Both the position numbers and the translations under genes were made by a program. The notes beneath the pieces were generated by a model. It ran no database searches and had not been told where the DNA came from. It saw nothing but the letters and a program-made list of their open reading frames with translations. Below are positions 45,087-53,260 of a stretch of DNA of 64,000 nt, one piece after another; within the stretch, counting starts at the first letter, position 1, and the number at the start of each line of letters is the position of its first letter. The stretch lies in contig CAILVF010000031.1 in assembly GCA_903837605.1 (NCBI GenBank), forward strand, positions 1 through 64,000, written 5' to 3'. Origin of the DNA: an uncultured Bacteroidales bacterium (GTDB lineage: Bacteria > Bacteroidota > Bacteroidia > Bacteroidales > FEN-979).

Positions 45087-46904
45087 TCACTCCTTCACAT
45101 GAAAATGCTCCCAAACCACCTTCCCTTTTGCTTTCCCGATCGTTTCCTGTAAGTCTTCAAGCGAAGCAGCACGGATGTTTTTCACCGATTTGAATTTCCA
45201 CAGAAGTTTCTGGTTCAGCGAATAACCAATACCTCCGATCTCCATCAGCCGGGGAGCCATGGCGGCCTTCTCCCTTCGGCGGCGGTGGTGGGTGATGCCG
45301 AAACGGTGTGCTTCGTCGCGGAGTTGCTGGATGATCCTGAGGGTTTCTGATTTTTTGTCGAGGTACATCGGAAGCGGATCATTGGGATAGTAGATCTCTT
45401 CGAGTTTCTTGGCAATGCCGATAATGGTGATCTTCCCTTTAAGCCCCAGTTTCTCCAGGCTGCCGATTGCAGAACTGAGTTGTCCCTTTCCCCCGTCGAC
45501 AATAATGAGCTGAGGCAATGATTTGTCCTCTTCGAGAAGCCTTTTATAACGCCTGTAGATGATCTCTTCCATCGATGCAAAATCATCAGGACCTTCCACG
45601 GTTTTAATGTTGTAATGCCTGTATTCGTTTTTATCGGGCCTGGCGTTTTTAAAGCAGACCATTGCTGCGACAGGGAAGCTGCCCTGGATATTGGAATTGT
45701 CGAAACACTCAATGTGTACAGGAAGTTCAGGCATCCTGAGATCTTTCATCATGGTATCCAGGATCCTTTTGCTTTTATGTTCAGGATCGACCAGGTCTTT
45801 CTGCTTTTCTTTTTCAAGCTGGTAATACTTCACATTTCTTTCCGAGAGGTCGAGCAGTTTCCGTTTATCGCCTATTTTAGGGATTGTGTAAGAAACACCG
45901 GGCATCTCAAACTCGGGCATAAAGGGTAAAATGATCTCCGGGGAATTGCTTTCAAACCTTTGCCTGATATCGGTAATGGCGATGGACAGGAGTTCTTCAG
46001 GCGTTTCGTCAAGTTTTTTCTGCAATTCTATGGTGTGAACCTGGATTATAGCTCCGTTCATGACCTTCAGGTAGTTTACATAAGCGGTAAGCCCGTCGGA
46101 AATAATGGAAAACACGTCCACGTCATTGATTGAAGGATTCACGATCGTGGATTTGCTCTGGTATTTGTCGAGCAGTTCAAGTTTTTCCTTGACGATATGG
46201 GCCTTTTCGAACTCAAGCTCAGAAGCATAGTGCATCATAAGTTCCCGGAGCTGGCGGGAGACAGATGAAATGTTCCCCTTTATGATATCCTTGATTGCGG
46301 CAATACTTTTGTCGTAGTCAGTGCCGTTCTGCATGTTTTCGCAGGGACCTTTACAATTCCCGATATGATACTCCAGGCAGACCTTGAATTTCCCCGACGC
46401 AATATTTTTTTCGGTAAGCTTTAAGTTGCAGTTCCTGATAGGATACAGCTGGCGGGTAAGGTCAAGCAGGGTATGCATCAGCCTGACGTTGGCATAAGGC
46501 CCGAAGTACTGGGATCCGTCGCGGATGACTGTCCGGGTGCTGAAAACCCTTGGGAATGGCTCGTTTTTAATGCATATCCATGGAAATGTCTTATCGTCCT
46601 TAAGGCTGACATTATAGTGGGGACGGTATTTCTTGATGAGGTTGTTTTCGAGAAGGAGGGCATCCTGTTCGGTTGCAACCACTATGTATTTGATGTCGGC
46701 AATTTTTCTTACCAGCATCTGCACCTTGCCGCTGATCGAATTGATCTTGACGAAGTAGGAGCTGACCCTTTTCTTCAGGTTCTTCGCTTTCCCAACGTAG
46801 ATAATGCGGTTTTTCTCGTCAAAATACTGGTAAACTCCCGGCTTATCAGGAAGGGACCTGATAATGGGTTCGAGGTGGGAAAAATATTTATTCAGGGCGC
46901 TCAC
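45087..46904 (-). CDS. uvrC: Excinuclease ABC subunit C
   Basis: 605 aa from GTG 46904. N-terminal GIY-YIG nuclease (GVYQYF ... IIYVGKAKNLKKRV, about 20-50), UVR/UvrB-binding segment (YASELEFEKAHIVKEKL, about 205-240), C-terminal RNase H-type nuclease (HIECFDNSNIQG and IIVDGGKGQLSS, with catalytic Asp residues) and helix-hairpin-helix (IGGIGYSLNQKLL, about 550). It makes both incisions in nucleotide excision repair with UvrA and UvrB. The GTG starts one base after the TGA of the DUF1648 gene (TGACGTG), indicating coupled translation. The window also holds the unusual UvrA, but they are 40 kb apart. Confidence 0.95.
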   Translation of the reverse strand: MSALNKYFSHLEPIIRSLPDKPGVYQYFDEKNRIIYVGKAKNLKKRVSSYFVKINSISGKVQMLVRKIADIKYIVVATEQDALLLENNLIKKYRPHYNVSLKDDKTFPWICIKNEPFPRVFSTRTVIRDGSQYFGPYANVRLMHTLLDLTRQLYPIRNCNLKLTEKNIASGKFKVCLEYHIGNCKGPCENMQNGTDYDKSIAAIKDIIKGNISSVSRQLRELMMHYASELEFEKAHIVKEKLELLDKYQSKSTIVNPSINDVDVFSIISDGLTAYVNYLKVMNGAIIQVHTIELQKKLDETPEELLSIAITDIRQRFESNSPEIILPFMPEFEMPGVSYTIPKIGDKRKLLDLSERNVKYYQLEKEKQKDLVDPEHKSKRILDTMMKDLRMPELPVHIECFDNSNIQGSFPVAAMVCFKNARPDKNEYRHYNIKTVEGPDDFASMEEIIYRRYKRLLEEDKSLPQLIIVDGGKGQLSSAIGSLEKLGLKGKITIIGIAKKLEEIYYPNDPLPMYLDKKSETLRIIQQLRDEAHRFGITHHRRRREKAAMAPRLMEIGGIGYSLNQKLLWKFKSVKNIRAASLEDLQETIGKAKGKVVWEHFHVKE

Positions 46905-46905
46905 G

Positions 46906-47436
46906 TCACTTCAGCTGGTACATCCTGATCACCATGTATATTGTAACCATGGTAATGGCTATAACGGTTATTGGCAGGAACCACATACCCAGGCCGGCGG
47001 CTTTTCCCGTCGCCACGGCAATGGATTGCCAGGTAAGGTAAAAAAACATAATGGTCGTCAGCAGGTTGATCAGCCTCATGCTCCTGGTTGCATGCCGGTA
47101 CAAGCGTTCGGCGTTCTCAGGTGTAATGTTTACGGGAAAATTGAAAATGTAAGGAAAACGGTTGAGGACGCTCAGACCCGTAAACATAACTACGGTTATG
47201 CCTGCAAGGAACCATATCATGCTTTTGTTGCTGTAATCATCGGGCTGACCCGAAGCATTGAAATGAGTAGGGATCTGTTCCGGCAGCCCGTGGTATTTTA
47301 AAGCTGTGATAATTACTATGGCGACAACCAGTATCATTCCCGTAATTTCCAGCAGGAAGTCAACAGGTTCTTTCTCCGGCCTGATGCGGGGCCTGTCGGC
47401 CATATTCTGTTTACCAAATGTTTTTTTCTGATGCAT
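46906..47436 (-). CDS. DUF1648-domain membrane protein
   Basis: 176 aa from ATG 47436 (MHQKKTFGKQNMAD); the ATG at 47403 (MADRPRIRPEKEP) is an alternative. Four hydrophobic segments. The DUF1648 signature LPEQIPTHFNASGQPDDYSNKS lies after the first helix, as the two pieces LPEQIPTHFNASG and PDDYSNKS. Similar domains occur in the SdpI immunity family, but here the function is unknown. It lies between the Rieske gene (22 bases upstream) and uvrC (one-base gap) and is probably transcribed with them. Confidence 0.85.
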   Translation of the reverse strand: MHQKKTFGKQNMADRPRIRPEKEPVDFLLEITGMILVVAIVIITALKYHGLPEQIPTHFNASGQPDDYSNKSMIWFLAGITVVMFTGLSVLNRFPYIFNFPVNITPENAERLYRHATRSMRLINLLTTIMFFYLTWQSIAVATGKAAGLGMWFLPITVIAITMVTIYMVIRMYQLK

Positions 47437-47458
47437 AGGTTTAGAATGGCATTTCGTC

Positions 47459-47881
47459 TCAGCCTGAAACGGTCAGGTTACTCCCGCTTCTTGAAACAGT
47501 ATAACGTTTGATGGCATAAGGCGGTGGACCTGCAGTAACATTCCCGTTCAGATCATATGTGCCGCCGTGGCAAGGGCATACAAAAGTCTGGGATCCCCTG
47601 GCATAAGTAACGGTACAGCCCTGGTGAGTGCAGGTTTGGGCCACGGCAATATACCCGTCGGCAAAATCATTGATACGGGCAATGATCACTTCCTGAACGT
47701 AAACAGATCCCCCTGATGCGGAGAGTGCAGAATATTTTGAGTCATTCAGGTCAATGGTGAAGTTCACGTCGGGGCCCTGGGGGCCTGTAGTGCTTTTTTT
47801 ACAACTTTCGAGGACGCTGCCTCCCACCGCGACTCCTGCCAGTACGCTGGCTGTAACTTTAAGAAAGTCTTTTCTGTTCAT
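47459..47881 (-). CDS. Rieske 2Fe-2S protein, membrane- or lipid-anchored
   Basis: 140 aa. The N-terminus MNRKDFLKVTASVLAGVAVGGSVLESCKK has a Tat-like NRKDFLK stretch, in which the first of the two expected arginines is Asn, and an SCK lipobox-like site. The Rieske centre has the two motifs CTHQGCTV (Cys-x-His) and CPCHGGTYD (Cys-x2-His) that bind the 2Fe-2S cluster. Small Rieske proteins of this kind are electron-transfer partners; the partner here is unknown. It is the first gene of a run with the DUF1648 protein and uvrC, and a hairpin region lies upstream. Confidence 0.85.
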   Translation of the reverse strand: MNRKDFLKVTASVLAGVAVGGSVLESCKKSTTGPQGPDVNFTIDLNDSKYSALSASGGSVYVQEVIIARINDFADGYIAVAQTCTHQGCTVTYARGSQTFVCPCHGGTYDLNGNVTAGPPPYAIKRYTVSRSGSNLTVSG

Positions 47882-47927
47882 GAATTTCCGCTTTAATCAT
47901 TCCCGGTGAACTTTCCGCCCCAATGCG

Positions 47928-47962
47928 GCGAAACCCCGGTCCAGGGCTCTGCCCTGGGGTTA
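47928..47962. other. GC-rich hairpin upstream of the Rieske gene
   Basis: CCAGGGC-TCT-GCCCTGG (47941-47957) is a perfect 7-pair stem, extended by AACC/GGTT arms. It lies in the 187-base gap between divergent thiL and Rieske genes. No promoter or T-run is obvious; nothing else is seen in the gap. Confidence 0.55.
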
Positions 47963-48068
47963 ATACCTGTTTATTAATAAACGGGAATCGTTTCAATTAT
48001 TGCAGCGCGACATCCGCTTCACCAAAATTAGTGAAATCTGAAGCAATTCTTTATATTTTGATTATGGG

Positions 48069-49145
48069 TCATAATGACCCCGGTTTCTCACTTTTCATGC
48101 CGTCCCATCCCTGGGCTGTGAGTTCCACCTGCTTGTTGTCGGGTGTCACCATGGACTTGCCTTCGGAAGCATCGGTCATATGGCCGATTATGGTGATATC
48201 CTCAGCGTCTTTTATCTTTTCATAGTCCTTCTGGTCAATAGTAAAGAGCAGTTCGTAATCCTCTCCTCCCGAAAGTGCCGCCACCGAAGGGATTAGTTTG
48301 AATTCCATGGCCAGTTCCCTGGTCTGGGAATTGATTGGGATCTTCTCTTCGAATATCCTGCAACCCGTTCCTGATTGTTTACAAAGATGCAGTGATTCGG
48401 ATGCCAGTCCGTCGGATATGTCGATCATCGAAGTAGCTTTGACGCCCAGTTTTGCAAGTATTTCGCGGATGTCGGTACGTGCCTCGGGTTTGAGCTGACG
48501 GCCCACCTGGTAGTCGAAACCCTCAAGTTCGGGCTGCATATTAGGATTAGCTTTGAAAACGGCTTTTTCACGTTCAAGCAACAGCAGGCCCATATATGCG
48601 CTTCCGAGGTCCCCGCTCACACAGAGCAGATCGTTAGGTTTGGCCCCGCTGCGGTATATTACCTCATCTTTCTTCGCCTCGCCCAGGATGGTCACCGAGA
48701 TCATAAGGCCTTTGTTGCCGGATGAGGTGTCGCCTCCCACAAGATCCACCTTGTATCGTTCGCAGGCAAGTTTGATGCCTGTGTAAAGCTCTTCGAGGGC
48801 TTCAAGCGAGAACCGGCTGGATGCCGCGAAAGAAACGGTCAGCTGTTTGGGTATGCCGTTCATGGCCGCGATATCCGAAATGTTCACTATGGCCGATTTA
48901 TAACCCAGGTGCCTGAGGGGAGTATACATCATGTCGAAGTGGACCCCTTCAACCAGGAGGTCGGTTGAGAGCAGTATGACCTTGTCACCGGCATCGATCA
49001 CCGCTGCATCATCACCCACGCCTTTTATCGTCTCCTTATGGTAAAGTTTGATGCCGCTTGTAAGCCGGTCGATCAGTCCGAATTCGCCGATTTCCGAAAG
49101 CGGGGTGAGTTTAAACGAGGAGTCGTTGTTTTGTTGATCTGGCAT
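48069..49145 (-). CDS. thiL: Thiamine-monophosphate kinase
   Basis: 358 aa. N-terminal PurM-like fold with IGEFGLIDRLTSG and the metal-binding VGDDAAVIDAG (about 45), then LLSTDLLVEGVHFD, GGDTSSGNKGLMISVT and, in the C-terminal half, SMIDISDGLASESLHL and LSGGEDYELLFT. It phosphorylates thiamine monophosphate to thiamine pyrophosphate in the cytoplasm, the last step of thiamine synthesis. The dxs gene in this window uses TPP. It lies 63 bases downstream of the MFS transporter gene on the same strand. Confidence 0.95.
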   Translation of the reverse strand: MPDQQNNDSSFKLTPLSEIGEFGLIDRLTSGIKLYHKETIKGVGDDAAVIDAGDKVILLSTDLLVEGVHFDMMYTPLRHLGYKSAIVNISDIAAMNGIPKQLTVSFAASSRFSLEALEELYTGIKLACERYKVDLVGGDTSSGNKGLMISVTILGEAKKDEVIYRSGAKPNDLLCVSGDLGSAYMGLLLLEREKAVFKANPNMQPELEGFDYQVGRQLKPEARTDIREILAKLGVKATSMIDISDGLASESLHLCKQSGTGCRIFEEKIPINSQTRELAMEFKLIPSVAALSGGEDYELLFTIDQKDYEKIKDAEDITIIGHMTDASEGKSMVTPDNKQVELTAQGWDGMKSEKPGSL

Positions 49146-49208
49146 AGGTGCAGTATTTTCTGGTGAGTTGCAAAATTACGAAAAGCGAAGCACAATGCAT
49201 GAGAGCCA

Positions 49209-50429
49209 TCATGGTTTCGTAAGCAGGGAGGATTCCTTCAGCCTTACCGCGATCAGGCAGGAAATAAGAAGTAAACCTGTGAGGATAAGCAATGAGGTAG
49301 TCATTGACCCGCTGCCAGCTGCTTTGAGCGCATCCATCCCGAAGATGAAGATGATGCCGGAGATCTGTCCCATGAGGAGAAGTAAGCCGTTTGACGTACC
49401 CTCCGGTGCGGGGTAGGCAATTTCCGCACCATACTGGAACCCGACAGGACCGGCGCTCAGAAGAAAGAATCCTATGACAAAAGAAGAAACCAGGAGCAGG
49501 GGATAGGTTGTGGCAAAGGTGATCCCGAGCAGCCCCAGGCAGGAGGCTGACAAGGCCAGCAGGATGAATGGCACCCTCCTGCGGTAATGGTCTGAAAGCC
49601 ATGAAATGACCACTGCTCCGGCCAGGCCCCCGAAGATCATCAATCCCCCGGCCATACCGGCCTGGGTAATCGTGAACCCTCTCGGCCTCACAATCTCTTC
49701 TATCCAGGTGGCAACGGCATTAAACACCCCGAGGCCAAAAAAGAAAATGATCAGCAGCAGGATATAATTCTTATTCCGGAGCATGGTTTTAAGTCCGTCA
49801 AACACCAGGGAGCGTTCTTCCTGGCCCGGCTCACAGGCAGGCGTGGGCGGCCGTTCCCGGGCAAGTACAAGGAACAGCACTGCAGCTGCTATGGAGATGA
49901 TCCCGTAATTGACCAGCATCCCGTCCATACCGCTGCGGATCACCATATAAGGGGTCAGCACCATCCCGATGACTATGCCCAGGTACATTGCCAGTGAGCC
50001 CAAACCGGAAGCCATTGCACGCTCCCTTATCGGGAACCAGCGGGCTGCGATAGTGGTCATTGCGTTTAACAGGAATGGCTGGCCGAAGGCAATCCCGGTT
50101 TGTGCAATGAACACCCATGTAAAATTATCGGCCATTATCCCGCGGATCAGTCCGAAAACACCTGTCAATACAGCTCCAATCCCAACTGCTACGCGGATCC
50201 CATAGGTGTCAATTACCCAGGAAGCAGGTATGGAAACTAAAATATATACGAACATGAAAACCATGGATAACAGCCCTATCCAGAGATCGGAGACCATATA
50301 AAATTTTGCAGCGCTGCCGGTAATAGGTGCAAATGTGATCCAGAGCAACTGGTTTACAGCCACTACGCACATAAAAAGTACCAGGATTACCCAGCGGTAC
50401 CTGTAAATCAGGATGTCTTCGTTTGCCAT
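49209..50429 (-). CDS. MFS transporter
   Basis: 406 aa with 12 hydrophobic segments. MFS-type loop motifs: SIPASWVIDTYGIR after helix 2, and WLSDHYRRRVP between helices 8 and 9. The start MANEDILIYRYRWVILVLF and the PASWVIDTYG motif resemble the FLVCR (haem/choline exporter) group, but I cannot fix the substrate. It follows the 7-base array on the upstream side (about 35 bases away) and precedes thiL by 63 bases, so a role in transport of a vitamin-like compound is possible but is not shown. Confidence 0.85.
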   Translation of the reverse strand: MANEDILIYRYRWVILVLFMCVVAVNQLLWITFAPITGSAAKFYMVSDLWIGLLSMVFMFVYILVSIPASWVIDTYGIRVAVGIGAVLTGVFGLIRGIMADNFTWVFIAQTGIAFGQPFLLNAMTTIAARWFPIRERAMASGLGSLAMYLGIVIGMVLTPYMVIRSGMDGMLVNYGIISIAAAVLFLVLARERPPTPACEPGQEERSLVFDGLKTMLRNKNYILLLIIFFFGLGVFNAVATWIEEIVRPRGFTITQAGMAGGLMIFGGLAGAVVISWLSDHYRRRVPFILLALSASCLGLLGITFATTYPLLLVSSFVIGFFLLSAGPVGFQYGAEIAYPAPEGTSNGLLLLMGQISGIIFIFGMDALKAAGSGSMTTSLLILTGLLLISCLIAVRLKESSLLTKP

Positions 50430-50466
50430 AAAGATTGAATTACAGGGTAAATATACAGAATGTTGT

Positions 50467-50599
50467 GAGATGCGGGAAGCGGGAAGCAGGGAACAGGAAG
50501 CAGGGAGCAGGGAGCAGGAAACAGGAAGCAGGAAGCAGGGAGCAGGGAGCAGGAAGCAGGAAGCAGGGAACAGGAAGCAGGGAGCAGGATACGGGATGC
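50467..50599. repeat. 7-base array between divergent MFS and sufB genes
   Basis: Nineteen units, mostly GGAAGCA, GGGAGCA and GGAAACA (written in phase: GAGATGC, GGGAAGC, AGGGAAC, AGGAAGC and so on). It lies in the 338-base gap between two divergent genes, 38 bases from the MFS start. The rest of the gap (50600-50767) shows only the sufB promoter near its end. Confidence 0.93.
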
Positions 50600-50741
50600 C
50601 TTAAATGAGTTCCGCTTAGCAGGCATATCGATTCTCGTTTGGGGCGGGATCGGCATCGGGTTTTTCCCTACTTTTGTTTCTGATCCCTGCGATAGAAAAA
50701 AAATTGCCTTTCTAAACAGGTACTTGAATACCTAAATAAAT

Positions 50742-50749
50742 TATCTTTG
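50742..50749 (+). promoter_or_regulatory. -7 promoter element of the suf operon
   Basis: TATCTTTG matches TAnnTTTG exactly, ending 18 bases before the sufB ATG (50768). TTG at 50724-50726 could be the -33 element with 15 bases between. No IscR-type site is recognised. Confidence 0.65.
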
Positions 50750-50767
50750 CAGGGACAATTGGTCATT

Positions 50768-52216
50768 ATGGAATCCGATCCTGATAATATAATCAACGAG
50801 GTTACTCAAAGCGACTACAAATACGGTTTTGTAACCGATATAGAGACTGAATATGCCCCCATTGGGTTGAGCGAGGATACGGTTCGCTATATTTCCTTGA
50901 AGAAGAACGAACCTGAATTCATGCTTGAATACCGTTTGAAGGCATTCAGGCACTGGCTTACGATGAAACTGCCCGAATGGGCTCATCTTGAGATCCCGCC
51001 AATAGATTTCCGCGACATTTATTTTTATGCCGCGCCTAAAAAGAAAAAGCAATACGAGAGTCTTGACCAGGTGGATCCTGAGTTGCTGGCTACTTTCGAT
51101 AAACTCGGGATTTCGCTGGAAGAGCAGAAAAAGCTGGCCGGTGTGGCCGTTGATGCTGTGATCGACAGTGTTTCGGTGAAGACCACTTTTTCGGAAACCC
51201 TTTCAAAATACGGGATCATCTTTTGCTCTATGAGCGAAGCCATCCAGAACCACCCGGATCTTGTAAAACAGTACCTGGGTTCGGTCGTGCCATATACAGA
51301 TAATTATTATGCTTCCTTGAATTCGGCTGTTTTCAGCGACGGCTCGTTTTGTTATATCCCGAAAGGTGTGCGTTGCCCTGTTGAGTTATCCACTTATTTC
51401 AGGATCAATGCCGCAAATACCGGTCAGTTTGAACGTACCCTCATCGTTGCCGACGAGGGAGCTTACGTCAGCTACATGGAAGGCTGCACCGCGCCACAGA
51501 GGGATGAGAACCAGCTTCACGCTGCGGTTGTTGAGATCGTGGCCATGAAAGACGCAAGCGTCAAATATTCCACTGTCCAGAACTGGTACCCGGGAGATAA
51601 GAGCGGGAAAGGCGGGATTTATAATTTTGTGACCAAGCGAGGGATCTGCAAAGGCAGCAATTCAAAGATATCCTGGACCCAGGTTGAGACCGGCTCGGCC
51701 ATCACATGGAAATACCCTTCCTGCATACTTTTAGGAGATAACAGCGTAGGGGAGTTTTATTCGGTTGCAGTAACAAACAACTACCAGCAGGCCGATACAG
51801 GGACCAAGATGATCCATCTTGGAAAGAATACGAAAAGCACTATCATTTCCAAAGGGATATCCGCAGGTAAAAGCAATAATTCTTACCGCGGACTGGTGAG
51901 GATCTCAAAAAATGCCTCGAATTCAAGGAATTACAGCCAATGTGATTCCCTGCTGCTGGGTTCCGCCTGCGGGGCGCATACATGGCCGTATATCCAGGTA
52001 GAGAATAAGTCGAGTATCGTTGAGCATGAAGCCACGACTTCAAAGATCAGCGAGGACCAGCTTTTTTACTGCCAGCAGAGGGGGATGAATGCCGAAAGCG
52101 CTATCGGCCTTATCGTAAACGGTTATGCCAAGGAAGTGCTGAAGCAGCTGCCCATGGAGTTTGCAGTTGAAGCCCAGAAGTTATTGTCGATAAGTCTGGA
52201 GGGGAGTGTTGGATAA
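50768..52216 (+). CDS. sufB: Fe-S cluster assembly scaffold SufB
   Basis: 482 aa from ATG 50768 ([14 protein letters not shown]); an earlier in-frame TTG at 50747 lies inside the promoter element and cannot be the start. The C-terminal beta-helix includes [37 protein letters not shown] and [12 protein letters not shown]; the C-x-A region carries the persulfide/cluster site Cys. It forms the SufBC2D complex that builds Fe-S clusters. The TAA stop falls in GGATAA, the first unit of the sufB-sufC array. The first gene of sufBCDSE. Confidence 0.95.
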   Translation: MESDPDNIINEVTQSDYKYGFVTDIETEYAPIGLSEDTVRYISLKKNEPEFMLEYRLKAFRHWLTMKLPEWAHLEIPPIDFRDIYFYAAPKKKKQYESLDQVDPELLATFDKLGISLEEQKKLAGVAVDAVIDSVSVKTTFSETLSKYGIIFCSMSEAIQNHPDLVKQYLGSVVPYTDNYYASLNSAVFSDGSFCYIPKGVRCPVELSTYFRINAANTGQFERTLIVADEGAYVSYMEGCTAPQRDENQLHAAVVEIVAMKDASVKYSTVQNWYPGDKSGKGGIYNFVTKRGICKGSNSKISWTQVETGSAITWKYPSCILLGDNSVGEFYSVAVTNNYQQADTGTKMIHLGKNTKSTIISKGISAGKSNNSYRGLVRISKNASNSRNYSQCDSLLLGSACGAHTWPYIQVENKSSIVEHEATTSKISEDQLFYCQQRGMNAESAIGLIVNGYAKEVLKQLPMEFAVEAQKLLSISLEGSVG

Positions 52217-52292
52217 GGCAGCGCTGTGCGCTGCCGATAACTGGATTACTGGATATCCAGATATCGCAGCGCAGCTGCTTCTCCAGTTATCA
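52211..52292 (+). repeat. 8-base array with hairpin between sufB and sufC
   Basis: It begins GGATAA with the sufB stop, then the hairpin GGCAGCGC-TGT-GCGCTGCC (52217-52235, 8 pairs), GATAACTGGATTACTGG, the palindrome CTGGATATCCAG, a third GCAGCGC copy and CTCCAGTTATC. The inverted ACTGG and CCAGT parts make a large fold possible in the suf mRNA. Confidence 0.88.
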
Positions 52293-52316
52293 GAAGTAAA
52301 AATAAACGAAAAAAGA

Positions 52317-53087
52317 ATGTTACTATCTATTAAAAACCTGCACGCTTCCATCAACGGGAAGGAAATTCTGAAAGGGATAACCCTGGATGTTAACCAGGGG
52401 GAAGTGCATGCCATTATGGGGCCTAACGGAACGGGGAAAAGCACGCTTGCCTCTGTGATTGCAGGCCGGGAAGTATTTGATGTTACTGCGGGAGAGGTCA
52501 TTTATAAGGGCAAAAACCTGCTGAAACTGGCTGTGGAAGAAAGGGCCAGGGAAGGCATTTTCCTGGGATTCCAGTACCCTGTTGAAATTCCGGGGGTGAG
52601 CATCACGAATTTCATGCGCACGGCCGTTAACGAGATAAGGAAATACAAAGGCCTGGATCCTCTGGGCGGAGGCGCTTTCCTGAAACTTATGGAAGAAAAG
52701 AAAAAGCTGGTAGAACTTACATCCAACCTGGCTAACCGTTCGGTGAACGAAGGCTTTTCGGGAGGGGAGAAGAAGAAGAACGAGATCTTCCAGATGGCTA
52801 TGCTCGAACCCACTCTGGCCATACTCGACGAAACCGATTCAGGACTGGATATTGACGCCCTCAGGGTTGTTGCCAACGGGGTGAATAAATTACGTACGAA
52901 GGACAATGCTTTCATGGTGATCACACATTACCAGAGGCTTCTCGATTATATAGTCCCCGATTTCGTTCATGTATTGTTTGAAGGCAGGATCGTTAAATCA
53001 GGGACCAAAGAACTCGCACTGGAACTGGAAGAGAAAGGGTATGACTGGATAAGGAAGGAGCAGGAGGGTAAGGGGATTGCGGGATAG
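52317..53087 (+). CDS. sufC: Fe-S cluster assembly ATPase SufC
   Basis: 256 aa from ATG 52317 (MLLSIKNLHASINGK). Reading from upstream would translate the repeat array and is rejected. ABC ATPase with Walker A MGPNGTGKSTL, Q-loop FLGFQYPVEIPG, signature NEGFSGGEKKKNE (SGGEKK, typical of SufC), Walker B LAILDETDSGLD and H-loop VITHYQRLL. It powers the SufBC2D scaffold. The TAG stop (53085-53087) is within the first unit of the next array. Confidence 0.96.
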   Translation: MLLSIKNLHASINGKEILKGITLDVNQGEVHAIMGPNGTGKSTLASVIAGREVFDVTAGEVIYKGKNLLKLAVEERAREGIFLGFQYPVEIPGVSITNFMRTAVNEIRKYKGLDPLGGGAFLKLMEEKKKLVELTSNLANRSVNEGFSGGEKKKNEIFQMAMLEPTLAILDETDSGLDIDALRVVANGVNKLRTKDNAFMVITHYQRLLDYIVPDFVHVLFEGRIVKSGTKELALELEEKGYDWIRKEQEGKGIAG

Positions 53088-53258
53088 CTGGATGACTGGA
53101 TAGCTGGATAACTGGATAACTGGAGAACTGGATGACTGGAGAACTGGATGACTGGATAGCTGGATAGCTGGAGAACTGGATGACTGGATAACTGGAGAAC
53201 TGGATAGCGGGATAGGGGATAATTGGATACAGGATAAAGGATGCAAGATCAGGATATA
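53082..53258 (+). repeat. 8-base array between sufC and sufD
   Basis: GGATAGCT, GGATGACT, GGATAACT, GGAGAACT units (about 17) to 53222, followed by looser 7-base-like units GGATAATT, GGATACA, GGATAAA, GGATGCA up to the sufD start. It fills the 173-base gap, and the sufC TAG is inside the first unit. The sufD ATG is only three bases after it. Confidence 0.9.
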
Positions 53259-53260
53259 AG

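Noticed and set aside
50747..50767. Earlier TTG start for sufB
   Set aside because: It falls inside the TATCTTTG promoter element, so the transcript would not contain it.
52206..52316. 37-residue N-terminal extension of sufC
   Set aside because: It would translate the repeat array and hairpin; SufC proteins start at the MLLSIKNLHA position.
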